A stretch of DNA of 64,000 bases, taken from the NCBI GenBank assembly GCA_011800805.1, contig MPNW01000057.1, positions 1-64,000 of the forward strand, written 5' to 3'. Below are positions 12,480 through 24,289 of this stretch, piece after piece (the first letter of the stretch is position 1; the number at the start of each line of letters is the position of its first letter). The notes under the pieces are model-generated. The model did no database searches. It had not been told where the DNA came from and worked only from the letters and a program-made list of their open reading frames with translations. Position numbers and translations under genes: made by a program. Origin of the DNA: Hirudo medicinalis (lineage: Eukaryota > Annelida > Clitellata > Hirudinida > Hirudinidae).

Positions 12480-12720
12480 CTATCAAATATTACAATCATG
12501 AACTTTTTTTGCTTTTCCTATATCAAATTGACATAGCATAGGAGCCCGTGGCTATGTGCTGGATTTAGGCATGGTCGGAATGTGCCACTGCACAGGGGCC
12601 TCCACCAACCAAAGAATTCTTCTTTTTTTTTGCTTGTCAGGGGGGTAACAGGACTGGCGCAGAGGCTTATGGGCCTCCACCACCACACTGCATTGGTGAC
12701 TTCACCTGGGTAAATCCGGC
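12480..12720. repeat. Dispersed DNA repeat related to 22653-22843
   Basis: Shares ATTACAATCATGA, a poly-T run, GCTTTTCC and CAAATTGACATA with the element at 22653-22843, in the same order and orientation. The terminus seen in the other copies (GGCGGCCCT) is not intact here. Confidence 0.45.
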
Positions 12721-12828
12721 GTTGCTGCTGTGCTTAGTGGCCCGACATTTCTGCCTCTTGCTTCATTTCACTCCCGCTTCGGCTCTACCAGCCTCTGAAG
12801 CTAGGCATGTGGTGTCGTCTAAAATGAC

Positions 12829-12955
12829 AATCATTATTATTATTATTATTATTGTTGTTATCGTCGTCATCGTCGTCATCGTCGTCGACGTCGTCATCGT
12901 CATCATCATCAATCATCATCATTATTATTATTATTATATAAATTTAGTCCTCGTC
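12829..12955. repeat. Compound trinucleotide microsatellite
   Basis: Runs of ATT, then GTC/GTT variants, then ATC and ATT triplets. The ORF across it is a low-complexity Ile/Val string and is not a gene. Confidence 0.9.
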
Positions 12956-14238
12956 ATGAATGTTTGAATGAGAACTGAACAATATTTGACTGACTTTTAC
13001 AAACAAAAAAATGTCTCCTTGATCTTGATCGACCTCCAAATTTCAAGTCTTTTCTGATCTTTGGGTTTTGGTTTCAGTTTACATGCTTCATCGACATATT
13101 AGCTGTATACGTTGTGGAACCCGTCTATAAAGGAGAGGACCACAATAATCAGTTTAGTCAAGTTAAAACCTGTACACCTGCGGCGGTTGTTGATCAAAAC
13201 AAACACAGAAAGTTAATTGCAAATGCATGTCTTTTATCGTAAAACGTATCGCGGCAACGGATATTCCAAGTTTTAGCACCTGCAAATATGGCCTGCGATA
13301 TTTTCGTGGACGATACCTAAAATCAGAGCGAAAATTTTTAGATATTACTAAACTAGAATAAGAATAAGAACGAAAATTTTTTAAAGAGCTAAAACTAGAA
13401 TAAGAACGAACACTATTGAAAAAGTAAAATTAAAATAAAAATGAAAATTTTTTAAAACATAGCGATTTTGGATCAAACGAGAAGGAACATATCTAAATTT
13501 GTCCAAAATAGCAGAGGACCCTGTTTCTGCTCCTGCCTCGCATCTCCAAGCATTTGTTGAATGAATAATTTTTTGTGTGGAATAATGACAAGTAGAAAAA
13601 GAAACAGGATGCACCAGCCTCTGGAGATGCGTGCTTTTTTTACAAATTAATTAATAATGACATTTTATGAATAAAACATTATTTCAATTCGAAATGAAGA
13701 AACATACCACTTTTAAATGTTAAATACTAAAATTATGAATCTTCTAGAACTAAAATGGGAACTAAAATTGCGAGAATTAGAATTATAACTAAATATAATT
13801 ATTTTGAAAACCAGAATAAGAATTAAAACTAAAATTATTTTTAAAACTAAAATAACACTGGATGTTATGCATTCAACACATTAGATAAATCGATCTTGTG
13901 GTTTTCATTCCAGAAGGTGGAATGAAACAGAAGTCATTACAAAAGGCAACATTAATCATGTTTCGTTAATTGTTAGGCTCATCCCTACGAAAGGCGAAAT
14001 TAAAAACTATTTAAGTCATCCTTTGTTATTTCGCGAGCATCAATCGATCCGTGTCGCAGAGTTGCTAGGATACGAGTTGCATGGTACTTCTGTAGTGGTA
14101 GCTGGTATTATGACACTCCCAAATATAATGCCTACATATAATTATTTCGAGAGGCATGCATCCTACTCTTCCTGTCAAATTTTACATGTACGGTGAAAAA
14201 TCTGATTACTTCAAATTAATTAGAATTTTACCAAGAAC

Positions 14239-15448
14239 ATGTCTGAGTCCAGACAAAAACGGTTCGTTCAGCTAAAGGAACAATGCCTGGAAAGATTTTC
14301 TAACCGCGAACGAAGAGTTGCGCTCACATTGAATTTCTGTGTAACAGCCTTAGAAAAACTAGGAGGTTGGGCAGCTTTCGCTATTTTTCCAACAGACGAA
14401 TTGAACGAGGAAACGTACATTGCTTTCGTAAAGCAACGGTTTCATTGTGTTGTCTCCCAATTGCAAGGTTTCAAAAGAGCCTTAAGTAGACTTTCCGAGG
14501 TAAGTTCTGAATATGAAATGTTATTTAATTGATTAACTTATTCCTTGTTTTTTCCCGAAATTTCCTATGCCATAAACATCTGCTTAACCTCCAAAAGATG
14601 CTCCGATATATTGGATAGATGGACCTTAAAGTAAAATGAATCCTGTGATTTGTAGATCTCCTCCAGCGAGGGCACTTGGATACAAAGTGAGTCTTTCGTA
14701 TTTAATGAAACAGACGAATGGAGGAGATTGTCGCTGAAAGAGAAAGTTTCATCAATGTCAAAATATTTTCTGAACGAAGGTCTAACCACAAAAAAGATAG
14801 TGATGGAAAAGCTTTGTATTTACTACAAAGATATGGAGTCATTATTCCAGTGGTCTTTTAGAACCCTGAAAGAGATGGAACATCTTTTGGATGAACCAAT
14901 GACCGATGAACTGTTTTTTACGATAAGGGGCAAACTATCCAGAATATTGTCAAATGCGGGAGTGTTGGAAGAAGCAGCAGAAGAAGTTGAAAAGAATATG
15001 TCTAAAGGTCAAACTCGTGGTTAGCTACTAATTTCTTAATAACCGCATTTTCCGGTACTTATTTTTTTGCTTAATAGAGAAGTCTCCCGTAAACGTCTCT
15101 CGAGAACCCGACTTGACCAAAAGTCTTCCAGCGAATAATCGCCACACCTCATTTGGCAATCAAACAACGTCACTGCAGAACATTCGAAAAAGGCCTGACA
15201 CTCTTCAACCTAAATCGAATTCAAATTTAGATTTGACAATCTCTTCTGACGAGAATGTTAGTTGTGGAAGTACTCCGGAACCTCCATTCTCGCCCCGACC
15301 GGAAATCCTATTGAGTCATCCAAAAATAAATAAAGATCAAAAAATGTCTCTTAAGAACAAAAATGACTTGCTACTCAATTCTTGGTAAGGTTGTTGATGT
15401 TATAGTGAAGACTTTATCGAAATTCTCAATAGGTTTGAAATCGGATGA
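14239..15448 (+). CDS. Unrecognised helical protein, three or four exons
   Basis: Exons 14239-14499, 14656-15019 and 15078-15388 have good GT-AG borders and keep one frame (311 aa). The stop TAA at 15386 overlaps a consensus donor (TTG|GTAAGG). Splicing there to 15433 (48-nt intron) would instead end the protein after Phe-Glu-Ile-Gly at 15446-15448. The first about 200 residues are rich in charged and hydrophobic residues and look alpha-helical (MSESRQKRFVQLKEQ at the start, SRILSNAGVLEEAAEEVEK near the end). The last 100 are polar and disordered, with a proline patch PEPPFSPRPE. There is no signal peptide, membrane segment or motif I can name. Exon structure and frame continuity argue that it is real. 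Confidence 0.65.
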
Positions 15449-17078
15449 AAATGTCCGACAACCGTAAGTTGAAGTTGATAGAAAGCATCAATTTAATTTC
15501 GGATTGCATATCTATTACAACTATGTAACATTTATGTAGTTTATTCATCAGGTAAGTAACCACATGTGAGTCTCTTATGCCCAATGAAAGTGTTTTCATT
15601 CGCGGAAATATTATTTGACGGTAATATCAAGTTAACATTGTCATTCGGGCGGCTGATGTTTTTGTTATTGTATGTAATCTGTACAAATTTGTTAGTGCTC
15701 CATGGATCCTTTCAGTTTGTGGGTTAAAAAATAATGTGTTTTACTTTAATAATACATTCATTTAATTTTAGTAATATATTGATAAAACCGAAAATACCAA
15801 AGCACAGAGAAAACATTATGACAAAAGCCAGAGTATAAGCTCTCAAATTATATTAGAATAACGATAACGATACAGAGTTTGATTAGAGTGGCATATGTTC
15901 AACAGAACTTCAAGACCAATAACTCGATTCTGCCAGGGAAGTTTCTGCAGAAAAACAAATCAGCTAAAATTATCAAATTGTCCACTTGCAGCTAGAAAGA
16001 CAAAGTCAACACGAGGAAGATGTAATATATCAGCCAATGCAAAAATTGAAAGCAATTGCTACTTTTGCACTTCATCGATAAACCTGCAAGTGAGCCCTTC
16101 GAGGCAAAGATACAAAAAAAACCCGAAAGCTCTTCACATGGAGAATTGTTCATTAAAAACATGAACCGGATAAAATGTAATGAAAAATAGTATCAAGGCC
16201 GGATAAAATAAAATGCAAGTCCAGATCAGACCAAGAAAGAGAAATCTTAGGGAATATCGAGTTTCATCTTTAATGAGCAGCAAATAGCTGAACAAGGATC
16301 TTGTTTGCCATTAGAAACATTCCAATTCATTAGTTGAGACCTTTCAGTTTGAAGCTTACTCCGCTCGGTCTTTCGGAGTTCCTTTGCCAAAACCATCGAA
16401 AAGCAATAAAGGTTTATAACCTGTTGGTTTTTTGTTCCCAACAACCATAATAACAACCTAGTCTGTCCCATGGCGTATTCGACTATGAAAATCGTTACGA
16501 TAAATAATAAACACCACGAAGCATCTGGGATTTGTCATTTCGGTACGTTCAAAACTAAGTTTATAAAGATGAGATCAAGGACGTCATTGCAGCATTTTCC
16601 GAGGAGGGGGGATAAACCTCTCTGAACCTGACGAAATGACTTTTTTGCTTATCAAAAGTCGGTGGGGCTGTTGCTTCCCCCCAAATGACTTCCCTGGATG
16701 AGAGCAACTTTCAGATCTTGGTTTGTTGGTGTCCAAAATAAGATTTTACAAATATTTTATATAAAACTTTTCAAAAATCCCCTCAAAAGTGGAATGATGT
16801 CTAAATTTTAGGATTACAAAAACTGAATTTGTTAAATCTCCATTTGTAGTAATAAATGTAGATGTAAATATGTACATCACTTATGTAGCATCACATCATA
16901 CCATCATAAGTGCTTTTTTGTTAACCATTTACATAGCACTCCTTCCCAAGGGCATTAGGACATGAAGCACATTACACATTACGACTGTTGCCATTACCAC
17001 CTCATGCAGGAACACAACCCATTTGGCCAATCTGAACCCCAAAAAAATAAGTAACATATAATTGCATGAGAAATAAAT
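15449..17078. other. Spacer between the unrecognised gene and NTAQ1
   Basis: Holds an L2 tail at 15856-15917 and a degenerate short repeat near 16925-17040. Short ORFs at 15895-16164 (+) and 16247-16471 (-) have no supporting splice partners or motifs. Confidence 0.55.
15856..15917 (-). mobile_element. L2/CR1-like LINE 3' tail
   Basis: ATAACGATAACGAT followed by ACAGAGTTTGATTAGAGTGG and GTTCAACAGAACTTCAAGACC, matching the 3' ends near 11600 and 29822. Only about 60 bp remain. Confidence 0.65.
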
Positions 17079-18238
17079 TTAATAAAGAAATGTTGAATGA
17101 AAATCTTCTAGAGTCATAACTTTCCCACATCCAACAGATTCATGCATATTAATAAAGCTTTGAAGGTTGTTAGAGGAATCTGAAAAATTTATCATCTCTG
17201 AAATTTGTTGAAAGTGCAAATGGAAAGTAAGACTCTGACAAACTCTTTGATCTGATAGGTGGATAATTTGGTGGAGGTTTCTTCCAGGTAAGGTTTTCAT
17301 TGAGCATGTGGGATCGATCAGATGCAAATGTTTCAAGAAATAATTTGCCAGGAACTACTCGAAACCATCTATAGAACAAGAATGACATGATTTTAACAAA
17401 TATGATTTTTTTTTGCTCTATATCTATAAATAGATTTTAAAAAAGTTAGAAATAAATTTTCCTTATTACATATCAAGACCAAAACAATAATTTAGATAAA
17501 AAAATTGTTAAATTCTTGGTATCAAAACTGCAAAGATTGAGGGGCTGGTCAGCCATTCTTCCAAATTAATAAACATGTAAATGTCAAACCTGTGAAATTT
17601 ACTTTGAAGTTGATCTTGATTGGATCCAATTGTAAGAGATATGTAATTTGTGAATGGACATGGAAAACTTAAGCAGGAGTCAAAATCATAGATGTATGAT
17701 GCTGAGTCCTTTTTGAAAACAAGTATTACGTGGTAATCCTGTTAAAAATCCACAAATTGTAATCATTCCAAAGGACAGCATAAATTGATTTCCAAAATGC
17801 CAAACCCAAACAACACAGTCCTTGGATGTCTGACAGAGTTTCTGATGCCACAAAGGTATCTTTAACACCAATACTGAATTATTATTCAATATGTGACATC
17901 ATAGGCTAAATAATTAATTTTTACTCTCATTATGTGCAAAAAAAGCTTCTAACCTTCTGATTATTGTTGGATATGAAAACTGCATGACAACAACCAAGAT
18001 GCTCTTCATTGGTGTCCTGAATTTTTTTGCATAACATCCATATATTTTCTTCGCTACAATTTTAAACAAAGTTTGATTAATAAAACCGTCCTCAAATTTA
18101 TTTCCCAAAGTTCGGGTATTATATAAGTTATTTACGACAAACTAATTTTTTTTTACAATGTAAGTTGTTTCAGAAAAAGGTCTAGACAAACCAATAAAAC
18201 GGAGTGTATTTACATTCCGACAACTGTATATAATCCAT
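17079..18238 (-). CDS. NTAQ1: Protein N-terminal glutamine amidohydrolase (NTAQ1/WDYHV1)
   Basis: Converts N-terminal Gln of proteins to Glu, the first step of one branch of the Arg/N-degron pathway; cytosolic and nuclear. Minus-strand exons: 18238-18192, 18053-17954, 17859-17806, 17738-17590, 17368-17244, 17197-17079; sum 594 nt, 197 aa (human 205). The start reads MDYIQLSECKYTPFYCEENI, aligning with the human catalytic-Cys region; the Cys codon is split TG|C between exons 1 and 2. The WDYHV motif is rebuilt across the exon 3/4 join (CVVW|DYHVILV). FASDRSHM and the proline-rich PPPNYPP follow. The last join needs a 46-nt intron (17243-17198) and gives a C-terminus with SFINMHESVGCG and LEDFHSTFLY. 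The small intron could instead be a frameshift, but both flanks match the family. Confidence 0.87.
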
Positions 18239-19395
18239 AACGTTAAGTGCACCAGGTTGTTTGATGTAACGGGCAGTTGTCCGGTAAATCACGCAAAATA
18301 AAGACTTCGTACACTGTTTACATTAAATTCCTAACATAATTAATTGTGTTTTAATGGCATTTTAAAAGTTGACTACTTGTTTGTTGTCAGTTTATTTTAG
18401 ATTTAATGATTTTTTTGATAATTTTGTGAAGTACAATGAGATTATTAAGAAATTACGCTTGCTAAGTAGCTTGTTGAAATAATGCAGCACCTCCAAAATG
18501 ACATCCCGAAATAAAAAAAAAAAAGTTACGTCTGTCTAAAATAAATAATGATTGGCACTGACATGCCAGCAAAAAAGACGATTTCTCGTACAATAATAAA
18601 CTTAAAGTTGCTTCATCTCTAATAATTCATAATTTCCCCTTCCTTTATTCCCAAAGGTAATTATATCATTATGTAAATTTAATAGCAGCAGATTAAACTA
18701 AAAGAGAAGCGAAATACTCTGCAGTCACCTGGCGTATAAAATAGGGGAATAAAACTTTACAAGCAATCAAAAATAAGGGCGACCTGAGCAAACAAGTCTC
18801 CCACACAGAGCTTCCTCATCCGACTCGAATATTCATATGGATCTCTTGAGCCTTTCGACATCAAAGCAAGCCGACTTCAGAGAATGACTTTCATCTCGCC
18901 GCCACACGATTGAGTCAACATCAACCGGTTTGTGTCATATTCGAACCTCTTTCGCGAATCAAGAAGACGACGACATTAATAGCAGAGACTGCGAACTACT
19001 TTCTCTTTCGTTCAAAGTTTGGATAAAGTAGATATCGTCTCTTTTTTGTGGTGCAACAATCGGATAAATAAGCATCTTAAATGAAAATAATTACCAGTGA
19101 GTCAAGGCTCGATTAAAAGGCACTGCAGTTATTAGGCGCACCAATGTTCAAAGAGATAATGCCTTTACTACAGGAGCGCCGTTTATGAAGGATGCCTAGA
19201 GCATACATCTTCGTATTCGGTTCTGAACGGTGAAGAGCGAATAGATAACCGGTGATGTGCTAATTGCGATGAGGTCATTTTGGCACTATGTCATTTCCAA
19301 AACAATAACGTCAGACTTTTTAAGCGAGAATAAAATTTGGAAAGGAATTTCCGAGATAGCTGGATACATCTGGCGAAGCTACGGATCATGACATT
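18239..19395. other. Divergent promoter region, NTAQ1/ZNRF3-like
   Basis: Intergenic sequence between two genes transcribed away from each other. It contains a TATA-like box at 18735-18742. No ORF or RNA gene was recognised. Confidence 0.5.
18735..18742 (+). promoter_or_regulatory. TATA-like box upstream of ZNRF3-like gene
   Basis: TATAAAAT in the context GGCGTATAAAATAGGG, about 650 bp before the ZNRF3-like ATG. This would imply a 5' UTR of about 600 nt, or a spliced one. In an AT-rich genome chance matches occur. Confidence 0.3.
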
Positions 19396-22300
19396 ATGAT
19401 AGACTTGTTTATGTTCTTGCTAAACTTGTCTATTATCTTCGGGGCCTCGACATCAGAATCTCCACAGCACCACCATCAGGTCACCACGCCTTCCGTCCAA
19501 AAGTCACAAATAACCTCCGTAAGAAAGCATTTAAGACTAGCAATGATTGAGGTGGAGTTATTGGAATACAACCACACAAACAGAAGCTTCATTAAAACCG
19601 GAATTACTCATCTGTTCAACGCTTCATTTTCTAGACTGGGAACGAAGGATAATGTTGAAAGTGGATTCCTAAGGCAGGTCAGTCCTAAAATTACTATTGT
19701 TTTGCTCAATTGAGTTTTGAATTCTTTGAAGCTTTTCTGATGCAGAGGTGAGATTATGCGCACAACTATATCGTGGACGCGAGGGATGTTTGTTAAGAAA
19801 TTTCTTAATCCTGCAAAATTGATGAGAACTCTTAAAATTTAATCTAACCATCTGAAGTGAGCGTTGACATTAAAACCCTTTGTTAAGTGCTTGCGTCCAC
19901 TGATTACACTGTTCATGATTTCTTACTACCACAACAAACTTGCTTCTCAGTGTTGATTCACTCTCTCAAAGTTTTCTTACAAAACTAAATTTTCTGTTTG
20001 AAAGCAGCATCAAACATACCGCTCATTCCTTAGAAAGGAGCTGAAAATGTGCTTTCGGATAGACGTGTGTTTGCACGCGATTCAGGATCCAAGTCATGTA
20101 AACAACCCGCAAAAGTTGCTCACACTCCGAATGTGCTTTTTTTTTATTTTGCTGCGAATTATAAAGTGTGTTTATTGCAACGAAGAAGTTGAAATTAAGG
20201 GAGAAATAAACATCAAACGAAGACGAGTTCTGAGTGCACGCATCTGACGCACAAACTGAGTGATGGCTGCCTCTTTCATACAAAGAAGGTAATTGCCTCC
20301 ATCCAGTTGATTTTCATCCGGGAATGAAATCAACAACAGGAGGTGTCGTGAGAATTTAGTCTTCCAAACAAACGAGCTCCAAAGATTAATCAGTACTGCC
20401 GACGAGTTGTTTCAACGTATCGCTAAGTGCTTCCATCGCGTCTCTCCCCGAATTGTTTTCTGTGCTGTCCATTTAAACTGTGAACATCGGAAGGATGAAC
20501 TACCACGAAGGCGGCTCTTCTTTGTTCCTCAGAAGTTTTGTCTTTCACAAAAATAGATAAGTCTGAATTGAATGAATGGAAAGTGTACCTCCGTTCAGAT
20601 CTTTTTAACCACGCTCGTTAGACTTAGCTATGCCGGGCACAAAGATCATTAAAGTGGTTGCTTAAGTCTGCTTTAATTTTCAACATATGCTTCAAAGCAG
20701 CACAGCGATGCTGAGCACGGATCAAGCAAAACACCTTACGACGCCGTCGAATTTGAAATAACTTTAGCACTGGCCGTGGTGCTGAGAAACACGGAGATTG
20801 CTAAGCTGAGCGACCAGTTCGCATATCCATCTCGCTCACAATTAGAGTTTGTCGTGCTAACAATTCATTCATAATCTGACGATGTTTGCCCTCGTAGTCT
20901 ATTATTGCTATTTTCCCGGGATAAACCGATAATAACCTTAACTCGCGTTACCCAAACAAAGTGTAATTGTTGAGATTGTTAACTTGCTGCATGGAATCGT
21001 AATTATAATATGTCTATAATTGGTTAACTTCCATTTATTATTTATTAATAAGAAGAAATCATGGTATTTACATATTTATGTTTAACATCAAGTGACGAAG
21101 TTTTGAAAGATGCGATGAAGAAATCTATTTTCGTGGTGTAAGTTCTCCATGCTGGCTCGATCTATTGGTCTTTGAAGTTCGTTGAGAGATCTCTCGAAAA
21201 GAGAGTGGGATCACTATCATCTTCAGTCTGCATAGCTATCTTAAAAAATTAAGATGGCGGTATTTGAAAGGAAATAAAAAATTAAAAAAGAAAAAAAACC
21301 CATAAAAGTGGTGTTTGATTCTGAAGTGATGTTAGACAGACTGTGATTAACGTTTATTGAAGTGCATCCACACAGAAATAGCTAGCTAGATCTTCCTTTT
21401 ATCGACATAATCAAAAGAAGCATAAATTTTTCATGTGCTTCTTAGACGAACATTCCAGCGAAAATCAAAATCTCTTGGAAACTTTCAGGTGCACATCTGT
21501 CAAGATGAGTATGATTGGGCATCGAACATGCCATGGATAGTCGTTTTCAAACTGGAACCGTCCGTCCACAGAAAATGCAAAAATGTCATCACAAAAGTGA
21601 GTTTTCTTTTAATTGGTCAATAATTGAACCATTTCAACAAAAAAAAACTTATTTAGTATCGCATGAGAAATAATCGTCTTGAAAGTAGAACGATTTCCTC
21701 TGAACTACTAAAGCAATGTGCCTTCAAAGTCTTGTTTAATAGATAAGCTGCGATAATTTGTTATGTAGAAGTCAAAAAGATCAAAAACCTCACATCTCCG
21801 CTAGGGCATTGAAGGCTGCCAAACTGTGAGAGTTTGTCCAATTACAGTACAGTTGGCTTATTAGGTGTTGTACAATAGGTTTACTGATGTTCTTTCAGTC
21901 TGATTCTTTGATGTTAAGGTCACGTTGCTTGAGGAGCAAATTAGAAACATGTCAGATGCAGGACTGTTGTTTGCTGAGATCAAAGACAGTAGATTAATCA
22001 GCACTTGCATGGTCTTATAAAATAATGCGCTACTGAACTCCGGAGAGTTGACAATTCCACGATTTTAGTTTTGATTAATTTAAATTTTCAGGCAAAATTG
22101 GCCTTAACAAACCGAGCTTCTGCCGTCATTTTCGATGTCAGCCTCGACACAAATGTGTCGAAATTAGTATGTTATTTGCTGAAGATTACATCCCTCTCGA
22201 CTCAGGCCATATTTCAGTGATTTCACTTTGCAGCTCAATCGTAAAGCCTTCGCTAGACTGACCAGGCCGGTTTTAATCATTCGTGGCAGAGCCGCCAAAA

Positions 22301-24289
22301 AACTTCAGCTGCTCATGCAAAATCATTCCGCTGCTGTGGCTAAAATCAAATTACCAGAAGTGACAGCAAGCCCATTTCAGGTTTTCCGTTGATTATTGAT
22401 ATTAGCTTTTCCTAAGGTACCATCCATAAATTATGTCAACAAAATAGGGGAGGGGGTATGAAAAAGTTTGACAATAATTGACAATGGGAGGGGGTGGAGT
22501 TTAAGATTAATTGACGTCAACAGTGTTATTTTTTATGATCAAAAATCTAAATTTTAACAGATGGATTTCTAATATTACTGTTAGTCCTTCAGTTCAGTCG
22601 TCACTGCTTGAACGGATTTTCAAAACCTGTAACCTCTTTGTTGCTTAACAAGCAGGGCTTCTGTGAGGGGGGCTAGGGTCCGGTAATTTTTAGGGGCCCG
22701 CCCGGGTTTTAAGATATTGAAATTTTACAATCATGACCCTTTTTTTTTGCTTTTCCATTACCAAATTGACATAACACATGGACCCTTGCCGCTAAGTCTA
22801 CTAAGCACTGTCTAGGAGCGCGAAATTATTGTCGGCGGCCCTGTTCACAAGTCATGTTAGGGAAATATGCTCAACATTGCCGACAATGCGATCATGGGTA
22901 CAACAATTTAACACCTGTTTATCAACAAAAAACCTTCAGCCATTTCGAGTAGCTGCCAAATGACAGAAAGAGCTTGTGGCAGTTATTGCATTCAATGAAC
23001 AATCTGATATTTTATGAGCTGAATGATTAGATGAAGATAATGTTGATTTGTCTGGTTTATCAGTTTAACAAAATGATGGTAATGATGAAACTGATACTAT
23101 GCCTAATGTTACATTAGAGGAACATATGACTTTCCCCGTGGGAAGACGATAGAAGTTGACATTAAAAAATTGACAATAATATTCAGTTTAACAATTACTT
23201 TATTTACTTTCAAAATAAAATAGTCGCAAATTCAAAGTGTCACAAGGTACAAATTAAAATTGTAAAAATACATTTTTAGGGGGTCAGCTTTTTGACATAA
23301 TTTTGATAGGGGAGGAGGGTTTAAAAGTTTAACAGTTGTTGGCAATATCTTAAATTTGTTGACATAATTAATGGATGACCCCTAAAGAAAACTTATATGT
23401 TGATTTATTTTTAACCAGAATTCAGATTACGAGCTGTTAGGAAATCACGGATACCTGACATTGGTTATCTCATTTACCGTCGTAGGATTCCTTTTCGCCG
23501 TTGCAGTAGCTCTCACGATAAAGGTAGCATTTCTTATTTTGTCGAAATTTTATTTTATTTTTTCCATTGCAAAATCAATTTTCAGACTTTGGGGAAGCGG
23601 CCTCCTTTAAGACAAGCATTAAAGAACATGAGATTAGTTGTATATTCGGAAATAAAAGAAAATATGACGGATACGCAATGTTCCATTTGTTTTGACGACT
23701 ACCAGCCTAGTGAAGTGAGCCTCGTCAATCATTATGAATGAAAATAGAAGGCGATATGAGATTAACGTCGTCCAACTAAGCAACGTCAAATAATTAACCT
23801 TTCCGACGAACTATAATTTGATATAATGTGACGAAAATAAACGAATCACTTGTTATTACTTGCTTAGGTTGTGCGTCTGCTGCCATGCCTTCACTTTTTT
23901 CACAAGAAATGCGTAGACAGATGGCTTCTCTCCAAAAAAACCTGTCCGCTGTGTCTGCTGGATGTCATGTCAGGTGGGTATCTTTTCCTCGTAAATTTTT
24001 TGAGATCGCGAGTTATAACAGCGCCTTTCCAACCAAAGGTCGAGGTCAGACAATCTCACGATATAACACTAGGCAGAGTACTTCGGTATCAAGCGGTCTG
24101 CCCACCTACCCGACATCTGTTGACACGCCAGCCCTGTGCCGTTTATGTACATCGTTGCCAAGTCATATGACAACTCAAACAATCCACTGCACCCATTTTT
24201 CCGACTCATCGTTTCTGTCTCCATGCTGTTCCGACATCAGGGCATCCACTTCTCCCAACAAGAGCTCACTGCATTCCTACACGCCCTAA
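19396..24289 (+). CDS. ZNRF3/RNF43-like transmembrane RING E3 ligase
   Basis: Family members sit in the plasma membrane and ubiquitinate Frizzled, limiting Wnt signalling, under control of R-spondin. Exons: 19396-19677, 21489-21596, 22092-22166, 22234-22380, 23419-23523, 23586-23714, 23868-23973, 24039-24289; 1,203 nt, 400 aa. It starts with a signal peptide ([20 protein letters not shown]). The ectodomain has [17 protein letters not shown], a CKNVITKAKLAL block and [10 protein letters not shown], aligning with ZNRF3. A single membrane helix follows ([20 protein letters not shown]). The RING reads [31 protein letters not shown] (C3H2C3). The Ser/Thr-rich tail is only about 80 residues, against several hundred in vertebrates. 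The acceptor of exon 2 (21489 or 21455) and of exon 8 are my choices. A TIR element lies in intron 4. Confidence 0.85.
22415..23384. mobile_element. DNA transposon remnant with terminal inverted repeats, in ZNRF3-like intron 4
   Basis: The left end reads CATCCATAAATTATGTCAAC (22421-22440). The right end, read on the minus strand, gives GTCATCCATTAATTATGTCA, so the termini are inverted repeats of about 26 bp with few mismatches. G-rich subterminal stretches (GGGGAGGGGG, GGGGAGGAGGG) occur near both ends. The interior has no intact transposase and contains another repeat (22653-22843). Superfamily not assigned. Confidence 0.65.
22653..22843. repeat. Nested short DNA repeat ending in GGCGGCCCTG
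   Basis: Begins CAGGGCTTCTG and ends TGTCGGCGGCCCTG. The interior has ATTACCAAATTGACATAAC after a poly-T run. Related to sequences at 12480-12720 and, in reverse orientation, 54144-54268. Confidence 0.55.

Larger units (their letters stand above)
10835..14238. other. Repeat-bearing spacer
   Basis: No host gene recognised over 3.4 kb. It holds an L2/CR1 tail (11600-11826), a DNA-repeat copy (about 12480-12720) and a trinucleotide microsatellite (12829-12955), listed separately. Around 13300-13860 there are loose repeats of words like ACTAGAATAAGAA and AACTAAAAT, a degenerate low-complexity tract. Confidence 0.6.

Noticed and set aside
12722..12967. ORF with strings of Ile and Val
   Set aside because: Translation of the trinucleotide microsatellite at 12829-12955.
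23871..24170. Alternative reading of the ZNRF3-like 3' end through intron 7
   Set aside because: It requires retaining GTGGGT...; the spliced frame to 24289 gives a Ser/Thr-rich tail and uses a proper donor. Kept only as a possible isoform.
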